Assembly (NCBI GenBank): GCA_959347315.1
Contig: OY365807.1
Coordinates: 32,616,204-32,680,203, forward strand
DNA length: 64,000 bases
Source: Bimastos eiseni
Lineage: Eukaryota; Annelida; Clitellata; Crassiclitellata; Lumbricidae
Reading direction: 5' to 3'
Position numbers and translations under genes: made by a program. Positions within the stretch are counted from its first letter, which is position 1. Every line of letters begins with the position of its first letter. The notes below the pieces were generated by a model. That model saw nothing but the letters and a program-made list of their open reading frames with translations. It was not told the origin of the DNA and did not search any database. Positions 48,032-59,063 of this stretch are shown here, in pieces.

Positions 48032-48508
48032 GCGTCCACCTGATGCCAGAGTTCTGTTTGGCACCGAAGATGCAGACGATAACGGAGACGGAAGGCTACA
48101 TTCCAGGGCCACTGATGGACTCATCGGTTGACAGCAGCAACCCTTGCCTCCTGCTTTTCCAGCTGCCACTTGGCCAGCGCCTCAACCTCACCCTCTACGA
48201 CTTCACTCCACTGAACACCAGCGCCACCCCCAACCCCGGAGGTGGGGCAGTTGCCGAGGCCAATCAGCTCCCCTTCCACGACGAGGAGGAAGAGACGGAC
48301 GGGGGTCAAGCGAGTGCATTCAAGCCGTGTCGTCGCTACGCCGTCGTCATGGAAACATCCCACGCGGACGACAGCGTCAGCGTCTGCGCCGGAAGTAGCA
48401 GGGAGAGTCACGTGTACATCTCCAGATCAAACCGAATCCAGATGCACATCTTCTCTGCTTGGTCGTCGCCTGCTCTGCATAGGTCCAAGTACCTCTTGCG
48501 ATTCGAAG
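48032..48508 (+). CDS. Exon: CUB-like extracellular domain
   Basis: This exon of 159 codons runs from the acceptor TTCTTCGATTGAAG to the donor GAAG/GTCAGT, phase 1 at both ends and in register with the lectin exon. The sequence opens GVHLMPEFCLAPKM. Then come GYIPGPLMD, PCLLLFQLPLGQRLNLTLYD (the PxGxRLNLTLYDF signature common in CUB domains), a 30-residue Gly/Asn/Glu-rich insertion, RRYAVVMET, VSVCAGSS, HVYISRSNRIQMHIF and a terminal KYLLRFEG. That is the usual CUB strand order. CUB domains mediate extracellular protein contacts. The ORF runs on past the donor only because a minisatellite follows. Confidence 0.8.
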
Positions 48509-48536
48509 GTCAGTACGCAGGTCAAGGCCCACCGAC

Positions 48537-48838
48537 GGGAATTCCGGACCCCTCGGCAGAGAAATTCCGGACCCCTCGGCAGAGAAGTTCCGGATCCATA
48601 GGCAAAGAAAATCCAAACCCCAGGCAGAGAAATTCCGGACCCCCTATAGGCAGAGAAATTCAGTACTCCTATGCAGAGATATTCCGAACCACTAGACAGA
48701 GAAATTCCGGACCATTAGGCAGAGAAATTTCTGAGCCATAAGCATAGAAATTTCGGAACCATAAGCAGAGAAATTCTGAGTCCATGGCAGTGAAATTCCG
48801 GACTCCTAAGTAGAGAAATACCGAATCCTAGGCTTAGA
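48537..48838 (+). repeat. 23-24-bp minisatellite just after the CUB exon
   Basis: About 13 diverged copies of GGCAGAGAAATTCCGGACCC plus CT(A/C) start 28 bp after the splice donor. Copies degrade steadily to the right. Confidence 0.8.
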
Positions 48839-49361
48839 CGGAAGTGGGCGTGTTCCATAGAAAAAATGATTAGTATGGTAATATTCAGGTACCTTAAGTT
48901 TAAATTAATTGTAGTTAAGTGCCCGTAATATTATATTTAAGAAGGAAACGAGCAGAAACTTTACATAACTGATAATAATATGTTTCATAAGTTGATTTCG
49001 GTTCCTGTCCGGCTCCCTAAAAATCGCCGGGCCTTTGGACATTTGCTCCTTGGCGAACCTGGAAAGATCATCGCGAGGGTGGTACACGATTCTCTTTAGG
49101 CTCAATCACCCTGCAGAGCAATGGGACTGCAATGTACAAATTACGGAGGCCTACCTCCATCGGCCTGGTACTGATATCGGTCTGAATCTGTAAGAATTTA
49201 GTCAAATCCTGCATTGGTATAAGTCTCCATACATACATACTTACATAGCCTAATGTATAACCTTCGTTAAACATATGCTTCATTATTTATCACTGTTTTA
49301 ATTATTTAATATCTGTCTTCTGGCATTTCTTTTTTCATTCATTCCTGGCTTCGGTTGAAAG

Positions 49362-49520
49362 TGATCGGATGTCCGGATCCAGTCTTTACCAGCGAGGTCT
49401 ACATCCGTCATGAGGACGATCGCCTTATTATCATATGCAATTCCACTGGAGAGACTTCCGTTCTCATTTGTTCCGGAAGGTCCTGGGTCGGACAAGTCCG
49501 CAACTGTACAGAACCATCAG
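49362..49520 (+). CDS. Exon: sushi/CCP-like module
   Basis: This exon of 53 codons has the acceptor TCGGTTGAAAG and donor CATCAG/GTACCA, phase 1 at both ends. The translation is VIGCPDPVFTSEVY, then DRLIIICNSTGET, SVLICSGRSWVGQ and VRNCTEPSG. It has four cysteines and the closing W-x7-C pattern of complement-control (sushi) modules. At about 50 residues it is slightly short for the family (usually 55-65), but cysteine order, the Trp before the last Cys and the CPDP start fit well. NST and NCT are possible N-glycosylation sites. It continues the reading frame of the CUB exon exactly. Confidence 0.75.
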
Positions 49521-49970
49521 GTACCAGCTGAGATTTGTACTACATGCAGAGCCTATGGAAGACTATCAGCTAGTGAAGAGCGCCCCGGGACCTTTCTCCA
49601 CACAAACCATGTTTTATCTCAATATATCATCATTATCATTGATTAGTATTACTATTATTTTCTATAATTAATTTCAGTAAAGGTATTATCATTATGCAAA
49701 TAATAATAATTATAGTAATAATAATATTTTTTAGATGCCCCAGGTACATAATTATGATCTCTCAGGGACTATAAAATAACATAATTTGCTGGTTGTCTGG
49801 AATGGCCTTATTATTATTATTTTTAATATCAATGTTATCATTGTTGTTATTGCTATTATTATAATTATTATTATCATCATTATTATTAGTATTATTTTTT
49901 TATGTCCTGAGGTACTTCATTTCCCCAGGGACTTAGAGATTATTAATATAGAGATTTTATTGTCCGGAGG
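49521..49970 (+). other. Intron, AT-rich 5' part
   Basis: ATT/TTA-rich low-complexity DNA (49620-49900) separates the sushi exon from an antisense retrotransposon inserted in the same intron. No exon is seen. Confidence 0.6.
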
Positions 49971-49971
49971 A

Positions 49972-52531
49972 TCAGGCCTCGTCTTCTGGGGTCAACGGAA
50001 AGGTGCCCATGAAAGCGACTAGGTTGTAGCGTTGGATGCAAACAGAAATGCGCTGAAAAAGAAAGGTCGTCTCACGTCTGTCGCCACTTATAAGAGAAAT
50101 CCGGCTACCGATTTCGCTGATGAAATCCAACGCCGAGGGGTTGAACCGGCCCATTGTCTCAATAGCGAGCGGTTGGAAATCATAGGAGGCAGGTAGTCCG
50201 CCGTATTTTAGAGTTTTGCGGTCTGCTGCTTGAACCCTTCTCCCCAGTCTGGGTTATGTACGAGGCAGCACAGGTATGAACAATTGTACCATCCCATGCC
50301 AGGTACTTCCCCCTCGACCAAGGGATGAGCGTTGCCCCGTCGGGCCTCCTCCCATCAGATCTAAATAGGCCGACCGGTTCCTTGGTGTTCGGTATCTGAG
50401 CCCTGAGAAGAGACCGCCAAACGATGTCATTGATGACGTTGTGGCGCAAAGAGCGTCCCTGAGCCCTCCTGCACACGAAGCCATGGTGGCCCTCCGGGCC
50501 CGCTGCCTCTCCACAGTGGCATCTGTGAGGGCCACAAAGTTCCAGGTCCAACCTCAGGCCTACCGCCACCCGGACCGCCTCGTTGTCAACGACAAGGCCG
50601 CATGTAGCAATGGGCAGCGCGGTCAGCCAATCGGCTGAGTGAGGGCTGCAAGCTGCGTCTAACCTGGCTCCATTGACCAAGTCGCAGGCGTGTCGGTGGA
50701 TCTTCGTTTTGTCGATCTCAATGAGTGGTCGATCCCAGATGCTCTGCTTGATTGGCATTGGATGTATCACCTCGGGCAAAGATCCACGGCGGGACTCCAA
50801 CAGTTCCTTACCGTATCTATCTGGAGCCGTCAATGCAGCCGAGAGGATGGTGGTTTTCAATCCGAAAGTCGCTGCGGCTGAGGCCAAATAGGCAGAAGAA
50901 GCCAACGAAACAACCCTACGGATGCCGAGTCCTCCATCTCTTATAGGAATTGAGGCCTGCAACCACTGGATGTCGTTGAGACTGCAATTGTCAATTGCTT
51001 CCAGGCCCAGCCTCTGCAGTCCGTCTAGTGTCCCCAATGCAGGGTGGTCAAAACACGGAGAGCACCGGAGTAGGTAGCTGAGCCTAGAGGCTCCAAAGGA
51101 CGAATGGAGAAGGAGCAGGACGTTCTGTGAAGGCAAACGCCGCAATCTGTCCACCGCCCTCCGATGCGCATCACATTGGCCGTCCAGGGCGGCGTCTAGA
51201 GCCTCACCCCGAAACAAGGGGGCTCCCAAAAGGTTCAACGCGGTCGCGTCCACTCTAGTGTAGCTGGACAGTGGGCATATTGATGCGGACGACGCCTATG
51301 GTATGAAGATTTCGCATTTATGTGGATTAAGTTGAAGACCCATCCGTGTTCCCAATTCGGCCACTACAGACACATCCCGGACCACGGCCTCAGCGGATCC
51401 CCCAAAGTCAAGTCCATCCAAGAAGCCAATCGTTAGCTCTGAATCGAGTGACTGCAGCACCGGCTGAAGAGGCAAGCTGAAGAGGAGTGGACCCAGTTGG
51501 TCCCCTTGCTGAGGGTCCATCTGAGATGATAGGAACAGATGGCCGAACTTAAGGACTGTGGAGGCCGAATATGCCTGGAAGGCAAACGGGTATATCTCAG
51601 GGATCATCTTATTCACAGACTCAAGCACGATGTCTCGTCGAAGGGAGTTGAAGGCGTTGGTGAAGTCCAGCTTCACCAGCACTTGATTGGGTCCTATAGC
51701 GTCGATGAAGCGTCGAGTGGCATGCACCGCTGCCTCGCAACTGCCCGGCACTCCCATTCCCAGTTGAAGAGGTGCAAAATGACATGTTAGCTTCGTCGTT
51801 GCGTATTTGTTGGCGCATTTAGCCCCAATCTTCGCCATACGTAGCCCACAGCAATAGGCCTGAGTCCCCCCGAGTCTTTATTCAGGGCGATCATGTTGCC
51901 ACCAAACAAAATTGGTCTAACTTCGGGGGGGGGGGGCAGTCACCACGGAGCAGCAAGTTTGTAAAATCTGCAAGGGCCTCGACAAGAGGCTGCGCCGCCC
52001 CGCCGAATCCAACCAGGTCCTTCAGGTGGTCCGGTCTAAATCCGTCCGGGCTACCAGCCGATCCCGTCGGAAATGTGCGAGTCGCCTCCAGTACATCCTC
52101 AGCCGTCGCCTGCCACGCTCCGACCGAAGACTGGAAGACTCTCGAGGGCCTCCCGAAAGGGATCTTTAGGATGTTTTTGCTTGCAGTAGTTGAAGATTAT
52201 CTTCGTTTACAAGAGCCGGTTGCCCACCCTCGCACAAAATGCGCACCGCCGCCCTTATATTTCCGTCCTCTAGTTTGGAGTTAATGGCAGCCAGCAGCAT
52301 TTCACTTTTGCTCCGGCGACTAGTCCGATATCCCGCGTGGCCCAATTCCTCTCTGAGTGATTCAGGGTCCGACAACCGTTTTTCGGTCCGGGTCTTAATC
52401 ACAGTTGTCATGTTGCGACGTCTACCCGCCCTTGATGGTTGAACGAGGATCGAGGGGGCGAATTCAAGCAAGGTCAACCAAGTTTTTGTGGATTGTGGTC
52501 TTCTGCATATGTTGAGGAGAGTCGAGGTCAA
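49972..52531 (-). pseudogene. R2-like (restriction-like endonuclease) non-LTR retrotransposon, broken
   Basis: The minus strand shows, in order, an N-terminal region (52531-52166, MLLAAINSKLED and AAVRILCEGGQPAL), then a frame-broken linker with TGSAGSPDGFRPDHLKDLV and a run of nine G's. RT follows from 51838 (VKLDFTNAFNSLRRDIV, QGDQLGPLLFSLPL, then FLDGLDFGG where FLDD-type catalytic residues are expected). One TAG occurs at 51296-51298. In the same frame are an RT thumb region, a zinc knuckle of form CxCx8Hx4C (CHCGEAAGPEGHHGFVC) and RPDGATLIPW...YLAWD, which resembles the PD-(D/E)xK endonuclease. A frameshift near 50235 separates the last 80 residues (ISEIGSRISLISGDRRETTF and RYNLVAFMGTF). 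The order RT, knuckle, endonuclease is that of R2-group elements. It is dead: one stop, several frameshifts, and the second catalytic Asp is Gly. Confidence 0.8.
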
Positions 52532-53150
52532 AGCCTGAGCGCAAGCTGGGCCCCTTACAAATGCGCCTGAGAAGAGCGGGACTCTGGATGTGAAATATCG
52601 GCAGCGCGGCCCTCAGCAGCAGTCATCACAGGCGAGATGGGTAACGTCGACGAAACCGCAACGGGTGTATTCATTCGGTGCCCCTCGGCCCCCAGTCGAC
52701 TCCTACACAAATGAACTCTCATAGATCCACTCTAAAAATATACGTGCGCCAGATGCGGGACATGACCTCAAAGGTGACCAGCACACCCGAACGTATAGTG
52801 CAAAACAGACAGGGAAATACCAGCGTACAGGTATTTTAGGATATGAAATCTATTGGGCAGGAACAGGTGTTTGAATGTGGGTTGTAAAAAAAGCACGCCC
52901 GCCAATTCGAAGTGCGCATGCGCGTATGTAGGCCAGGTGAATCCTTACGAAATGCTAACAAAAACAGTCCAAAAAACGTCCAAAAGGACGATTAGCGCAG
53001 AAACCACGACAGAGTCGGTGTCACAAACAGGCATTAATACAAACCAAACCGGTCAAAACGTTGAAAGACCAGAAAAACGAACGAAAATGAGGTTAAAATA
53101 CTGTGAGTGAAACAACGTGGGTGCAACCCAGACGAGGCCATTCCAGACAT

Positions 53151-53199
<49 letters not shown>

Positions 53200-55370
53200 C
53201 AACGCAGTTGCCTTTAGAGGCTCTTTTGTGCAGCTGTAGTTTAACCAAATAATAATAATAATAATAATTATTATTATTATAAATAATATTAATAATAATA
53301 ATAATAATTATTATTATTATTATTATAATCAGTATTTTAATGTCATTTTTGCAACAATGAAGGTGACAATGACAATGATCTTTACGATGATGATGATGGT
53401 CTGTACTTGTTAAGTGAAATTCCAAAAATATTAATGATTGTTAGTGCCCCTGGTTAAAAAAATTGGGGGTACAGAACTTTCCAGCTACAGAAGTATCTGG
53501 GCCTAGGCCTACCAAATTACAGAAGCAGACATCTTGGCTAGAGGGTCAAGTTACAGACGCTGGGGTTTGGATTTAGTCCGCATTTAACCTGATTTGACCA
53601 TTCAGAAACAGTTTCCACGAATTTTTTGGCATCCTCAGAATTCCTCGAAGACGCAGTATTGTCCACAATTTCATAAGTGTTAACCCATAGGCAGGTACAG
53701 TATGTTTGTCTAGCGCCCTAACTTCTGGTGACTCTGAATGAATAACAAGTGCAGGTAATAGGCCCTAAATAAAACCAACGTGCATGTTTGCAAACGGGCC
53801 ACAACAGCGAGGAGATGAAAAGGGATTTGGTGACTTCAGAATTTTTCATGGCCAACAGACATCTTGTTTGCACTGAGCGTATAGCTATACACCGGTGTAT
53901 GTAGACATCTGATTGTACTGGAATACACTTGTCAAGGCTACAATGCTTGTGTATGCAGGACCAACTTCGACTCTCCTTCTAGGAAAAAACCCGTGTTGAT
54001 TCCACTGGTTTCTCGTTTAAGGATCTATATGTTTAATTCGAGGAAACGAAGCAGAAACGCTGTTGGTTCTTGCCTCACAAACAATCTATGTAGCGCTAGC
54101 AGTGTTTGCCACGTAGTTCGCTGCAGCAGGTGACGAGTGATATCTATTAGTGGCGTTCGTCGAAGATTCGTTGCCGGTTGTCACAGTAAGAACAGAAGCC
54201 GTCTGTTTAGCGTCGAACGAATTGCAAAGACGAACTCCCAGAAAGACTGTAATCCTATACACCGGATAGGATGCAGTAACCGAAGTCTATGCCTCAAATA
54301 TTTGCCCAGACTCCCTTACTTCGACTGCCGCCGCCGCCATCGTCGTCCTCTCGAGAGTCCCAGAAGACAGGAGGAAGAGAAATAATAAGTCGTCCGGTTA
54401 AAATGAAGACGCTGAAATCCCTTCGCTCCTATGCAATACACAGACGACTCTTGTTCGTTCGTCTCATGGAAGTATACAACCGACGATTGACGACTAGTTC
54501 TCTCGAAGAGGCGGCTCCACTAAATTACTTCTTTGGTCGGTGATGACTAAACACGACGTGGGCCACACGGACAGGCTGTAAACTACAGGATGCTATTGCT
54601 AAAACCGTTGCTGTTGAAGTCCAGTTGCAGGCGGAATTTTAGGCGACTCCGCGATGGAATAAAAGTATTCAAATTTATTCAAATGGCAGTATCGTAAAAC
54701 AGTGTAAAACTAACTTAAACCAATCCAGTTAATGATATATAATCAAGACCGCTAATAAGAATTAGGAAAGGGTCTACGTGTAGGTTTATACAGGATTGGA
54801 TCACAAGAATGACGAGAGATTTCAGTATAAGGTTCAAAGTAGAGCACGTTACGGTGGGCTTTCTGCTAATTATGTTGTCCTCGATTTGCGTTTAGTTCCA
54901 GGCCTGAAAAGTAACCGAGAAGACGGATATGGAGATTTCACAAGCCTGCCACAAGTCGGTAAGACAAGTCACCTGCAGGCAGTAATTGATGTTATATTGC
55001 CAGGGACATGAATACTGACTTAAAGAAATTAGACTTAATGCACATTATATAGGCCAATATAATGATAGAAAAATATATATAGTGACCCTATATACTATAA
55101 CCAGATAATCATTAAACTTTTATATGTTTATTTATATATTTATAAAAATACATGCTGACTGTTACCGCACCACAAACTATACCCTTCCTCACCCTCCAAT
55201 GTATACATAGCCAAAGCATGCATAAACTGCTAAGACAGTTGACCCGACATCTCTATATAATTATGTGTGCTTCAATCAATCGTGACGATGACGATCGAAG
55301 TATTACCGTTGGCAGATGAGAAGGACATCAATAAAACGATGGCCTTAGGATCGATCTTTTGACGCCACTG
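52532..55370 (+). other. Intron, mostly featureless
   Basis: (TTA)n lies at 53153-53200 and AAT/ATT repeats at 53250-53330. Small frames at 52853-53110, 54137-54543 and 54796-55011 have no recognisable domain. An extra stalk exon of the receptor between sushi and TM cannot be excluded, but none is visible. Confidence 0.45.
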
Positions 55371-55375
55371 ACAGA

Positions 55376-55413
55376 CAGACACACACACGCACGCACACAC
55401 ACACACACCTACA

Positions 55414-55480
<67 letters not shown>

Positions 55481-55497
55481 TCACACACAGACACACG
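55376..55497 (+). repeat. CA and TA dinucleotide microsatellite
   Basis: ACACAC (55378-55407) is followed by a TA run of about 60 bp (55417-55477) and further CA units. Confidence 0.95.
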
Positions 55498-55849
55498 TAT
55501 GTGGCGCTGGCACATATTCCGAGCAAATAAGAAGACATGAATATTTTTTAATCACAACGGTCCGTATACGATATACGGCAATAGAACGAAGATTGATGTC
55601 AGCCTGAATATCTGTCACAACATTCACAATGATGGCATCGTGTATGTCATCTCAATCTGTGACGTCATTTTCACTGTGCCTAGAAACTTTTATGTGAACT
55701 AATCAAATCTAATATCCGATCTAAACTTTTCTTTTCTTGATTTGTCTTAACTTATCTTACGTTATCTGATCTCATTGTCTTGTCTAATATCTTAAATGAT
55801 AATTTATATCTATTATAATATCTTTCCGTCTGTGCCACCCTTCCCACTA

Positions 55850-56340
55850 TCAAAACATTCCTTCCTTGCAGCTTGCCGACTTTCTTTATTTCCTTCAATC
55901 CTTTTTAACTTTTGTGGTCCTTCCAGCCATCCTTCCTTCTTCCATTCCTTCTAACATTCGTTGAACAATGTCTACCTTTGTTCCTTACTTCATTCATTGC
56001 AGTTCATTCACTGCAATGGTCCTTCATTTATTCATTCATTCATTCAATTCTGTCTTCCGCCATTCATTCCGTCATTCCTTTCTTCGTCCCTCCTTCCTTT
56101 CTTCCTTCATTTATTCTTTTCTTACGTTATTGATTCCTTTGTTTTTTCTTTCCCTTGCATTCTTTCTTCCTTCCATCCTCCCTGCATTCACTATTTCCTA
56201 CCATCCTTTTTTCTTTCCTTCCTTCATTGAAGTTCATTCATTACTGCCTTCGCTCCCTCAATTCAGTCAACCTATATTTCTGCATTTTTGCCTTCCTGTC
56301 TTCCTCCATCTCCTCACTCATTCCTTCATTCATTCCATGA
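55850..56340 (+). repeat. Pyrimidine-rich TTCC/CATT low-complexity tract
   Basis: About 490 bp of TTCCTTCC, TTCATTCATT and TTCTTTC units directly upstream of the TM exon. Ser/Phe/Leu-rich frames here are artefacts. The tract may act as an extended polypyrimidine region for the acceptor at 56375. Confidence 0.8.
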
Positions 56341-56375
56341 CATATTTATATGAATTGCGGTCATTGTCATGCTAG

Positions 56376-56463
56376 GTCTGTCGATGGTCATCACATTCGG
56401 CGTCTCTTTGATCGTAGTCATCTACGTCGCAGTCATGGCTGTGTGCGTCATGTACATTCGCAG
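56376..56463 (+). CDS. Exon: transmembrane segment
   Basis: The 88-nt exon has the acceptor TCATTGTCATGCTAG and the donor CGCAG/GTAAGA. It enters in phase 1 from the sushi exon and leaves in phase 2. The translation, with the split first codon, is GLSMVITFGVSLIVVIYVAV followed by MAVCVMYIR: about 27 residues, nearly all hydrophobic, ending in Arg. Joined to the next exon, the membrane segment is followed by four Arg then Lys-Arg, a classic stop-transfer signal, so the lectin-CUB-sushi part faces outside. The donor is the first unit of the 22-bp array that follows. Confidence 0.8.
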
Positions 56464-58682
56464 GTAAGAATAGGAATGAACGGAGGTAAGACTAGGAATG
56501 AACAAAGGTAAGAATAGGAATGAACGGAGGTAAGAATAGGAATGAACAGAGGTAAGAATAGGAATGAACGGAGGTAAGAATAGGAATGAACGGAGGTAAG
56601 AATAGGAATGAACGGAGGTAAGAATAGGAATGAATGGAGGTAAGAATAGGAATGAACGGAGGTAAGAATAAGAATGAACGGAGGTAAGAATAAGAATAAA
56701 CGAAGGTAAGAATAGGAATGAACGGAGGTAAGAATAGGAATGAACGGAGGTAAGAATAGGAATGAACGGAGGTAATAATAAGAATAAACGAAGGTAAGAA
56801 TAGGAATGAACGGAGGTAAGAATAGGAATGAACGGAGGTAAGAATAGGAATGAACGGAGGTAAGAATAGGAATGAACGGAGGCAAGAATAGGAATGAACG
56901 GAGGTAAGAATAGGAATGAACGGAGGTAATAATAAGAATAAACGAAGGTAAGAATAGGAATGAACGGAGGTAAGAATAGGAATGAACGGAGGTAAGAATA
57001 GGAATGAATGGAGGTAAGAATAGGAATGAACAGAGGTAAGAATAGGAATGAACGGAGGTAAGAATAGGAATGAATGGAGGTAAGAATAGGAATGAACGGA
57101 GGTAAGAATAGGAATGAACGGAGGTAAGAATAGGAATGAACGGAGGTAAGAGTAGGAATGAACGGAGGTAAGAATAAGAATAAACGAAGGTAAGAATAGG
57201 AATGAACGGAGATAAGAATAGGAATGAACGGAGGTAAGAATAGGAATGAACGGAGGTAATAATAAGAATAAACGAAGGTAAGAATAGGAATAAACGGAGA
57301 TAAGAATAGGAATGAACGGAGGTAAGAATAGGAATGAACGGAGGTAATAATAAGAATAAACGAAGGTAAGAATAGGAATGAACGGAGGTAAGAATAGGAA
57401 TGAACGGAGGTAAGAATAGGAATAAACGAAGGTAAGAATAGGAATGAACGGAGGTAAGAATAGGAATGAACGGAGGTAAGAATAGGAATGAATGGAGGTA
57501 AGAATAGGAATGAACGGAGGTAAGAATAGGAATGAAAGGAGGTAATAATAAGAATAAACGAAGGTAAGAATAGGAATGAACGGAGGTAAGAATATGAATG
57601 AACGGAGGTAAGAATAGGAATGAACGGAGGTAAGAATATGAATGAACGGAGGTAAGAATAGGAATGAACGGAGGTAAGAATAGGAATGAACGGAGGTAAG
57701 AATAGGAATGAACGGAGGTAAGAATAGGAATGAACGGAGGTAAGAATAGGAATGAATGGAGGTAAGAATAGGAATGAACGGAGGTAAGAATAAGAATGAA
57801 CGGAGGTAAGAATAAGAATAAACGAAGGTAAGAATAGGAATGAACGGAGGTAAGAATAGGAATGAACGGAGGTAAGAATAGGAATGAACGGAGGTAATAA
57901 TAAGAATAAACGGAGGTAATAATAAGAATAAACCAAGGTAAGAATAGGAATGAACGGAGGTAAGAATAGGAATGAACAGAGGTAAGAATAGGAATGAACG
58001 GAGGTAATAATAAGAATAAACGAAGGTAAGAATAGGAATGAACGGAGGTAAGAATAGGAATGAACGGAGGTAAGAATAGGAATGAACGGAGGTAAGAATA
58101 GGAATGAACAGAGGTAAGAATAGGAATGAATGGAGGTAAGAATAGGAATGAACGGAGGTAAGAATAGGAATGAACGGAGGTAAGAATAGGAATGAACGGA
58201 GGTAAGAATAGGAATGAACGGAGGTAAGAATAGGAATGAACAGAGGTAAGAATAGAAATGAACGGAGGTAATAATAAGAATAAACGAAGGTAAGAATAGG
58301 AATGAACGGAGGTAAGAATAGGAATGAACGGAGGTAAGAATAGGAATGAATGGAGGTAAGAATAGGAATGAACAGAGGTAAGAATAGGAATGAACGGAGG
58401 TAATAATAAGAATAAACGAAGGTAAGAATAGGAATGAACGGAGGTAAGAATAGGAATGAACGGAGGTAAGAATAGGAATGAACAGAGGTAAGAATAGTAA
58501 TGAACGGAGGTAAGAATAGGAATGAACGGAGGTAAGAATAGGAATGAACGGAGGTAAGAATAGGAATGAACGGAGGTAAGAATAGGAATGAACGAAGGTA
58601 AGAATAAGAATAAACGAAGGTAAGAATAGGAATGAACGGAGGTAAGAATAGGGATGAACGAAGGTAAGAACTAAGAAGGAAC
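56458..58682 (+). repeat. 22-bp array of splice-donor-like units, ~100 copies
   Basis: The unit is GGTAAGAATAGGAATGAACG plus GA (22 bp). It starts at the exon-intron border itself (CAGGTAAGAATAGG at 56461) and repeats about 100 times to the right. Most units contain GGAGGTAAGAAT, a near-consensus 5' splice site. A minor type (GGTAATAATAAGAATAAACG) recurs irregularly, usually in the context of two flanking standard units. Since 22 is not a multiple of three, three units make 22 codons and all minus-strand frames stay open for hundreds of codons; these are not proteins. Confidence 0.95.
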
Positions 58683-58859
58683 GAGCAAGTGTACGATAGA
58701 AAATGAGAAATGAGGAACAAAGAAGGAGGGAAGAAGTAAGGTAGAAAGGAAGGAAAGATTGGTGAACGGTCGAATTTAAGAAAGCTTAGGATGTATAAAT
58801 GTATTTCTTCATTGGCTCGGTGAATAGCCAGACGTCGTGGTCATATAAGCCTACGCAGT

Positions 58860-59055
58860 ATGGATGTATGTATGTATATATGTATGTGTGTGTGCGTTCG
58901 TGCGTACGTACGTATGTATGTATGTATATAAGTATGTATGCATTTATGTATGCATGCATGCATGCATGCGTGCGTGTGTGTATTTATGTGTGTATGTATG
59001 TAAGTACGTACGTACGTACGTACGCACGCAGGTGCGTTTGCATGTGTGTATTTAT
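58860..59055 (+). repeat. TATG/TACG/TGTG microsatellite
   Basis: GTATGTATG, GTACGTACG and GCATGCATG units. The mariner-like element starts immediately after it at the dinucleotide TA. Confidence 0.9.
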
Positions 59056-59063
59056 GGTATGTA

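Noticed and set aside
37502..58682. CRISPR-like regular repeats
   Set aside because: Units are directly contiguous with no unique spacers, and the genome is animal.
56422..58720. Minus-strand ORFs of 742, 504 and 145 codons with Ser/Tyr/Leu/Phe repeats
   Set aside because: They are the reverse complement of the 22-bp intronic array. Three units equal 22 codons without a stop in all minus-strand frames, so their length carries no coding evidence.
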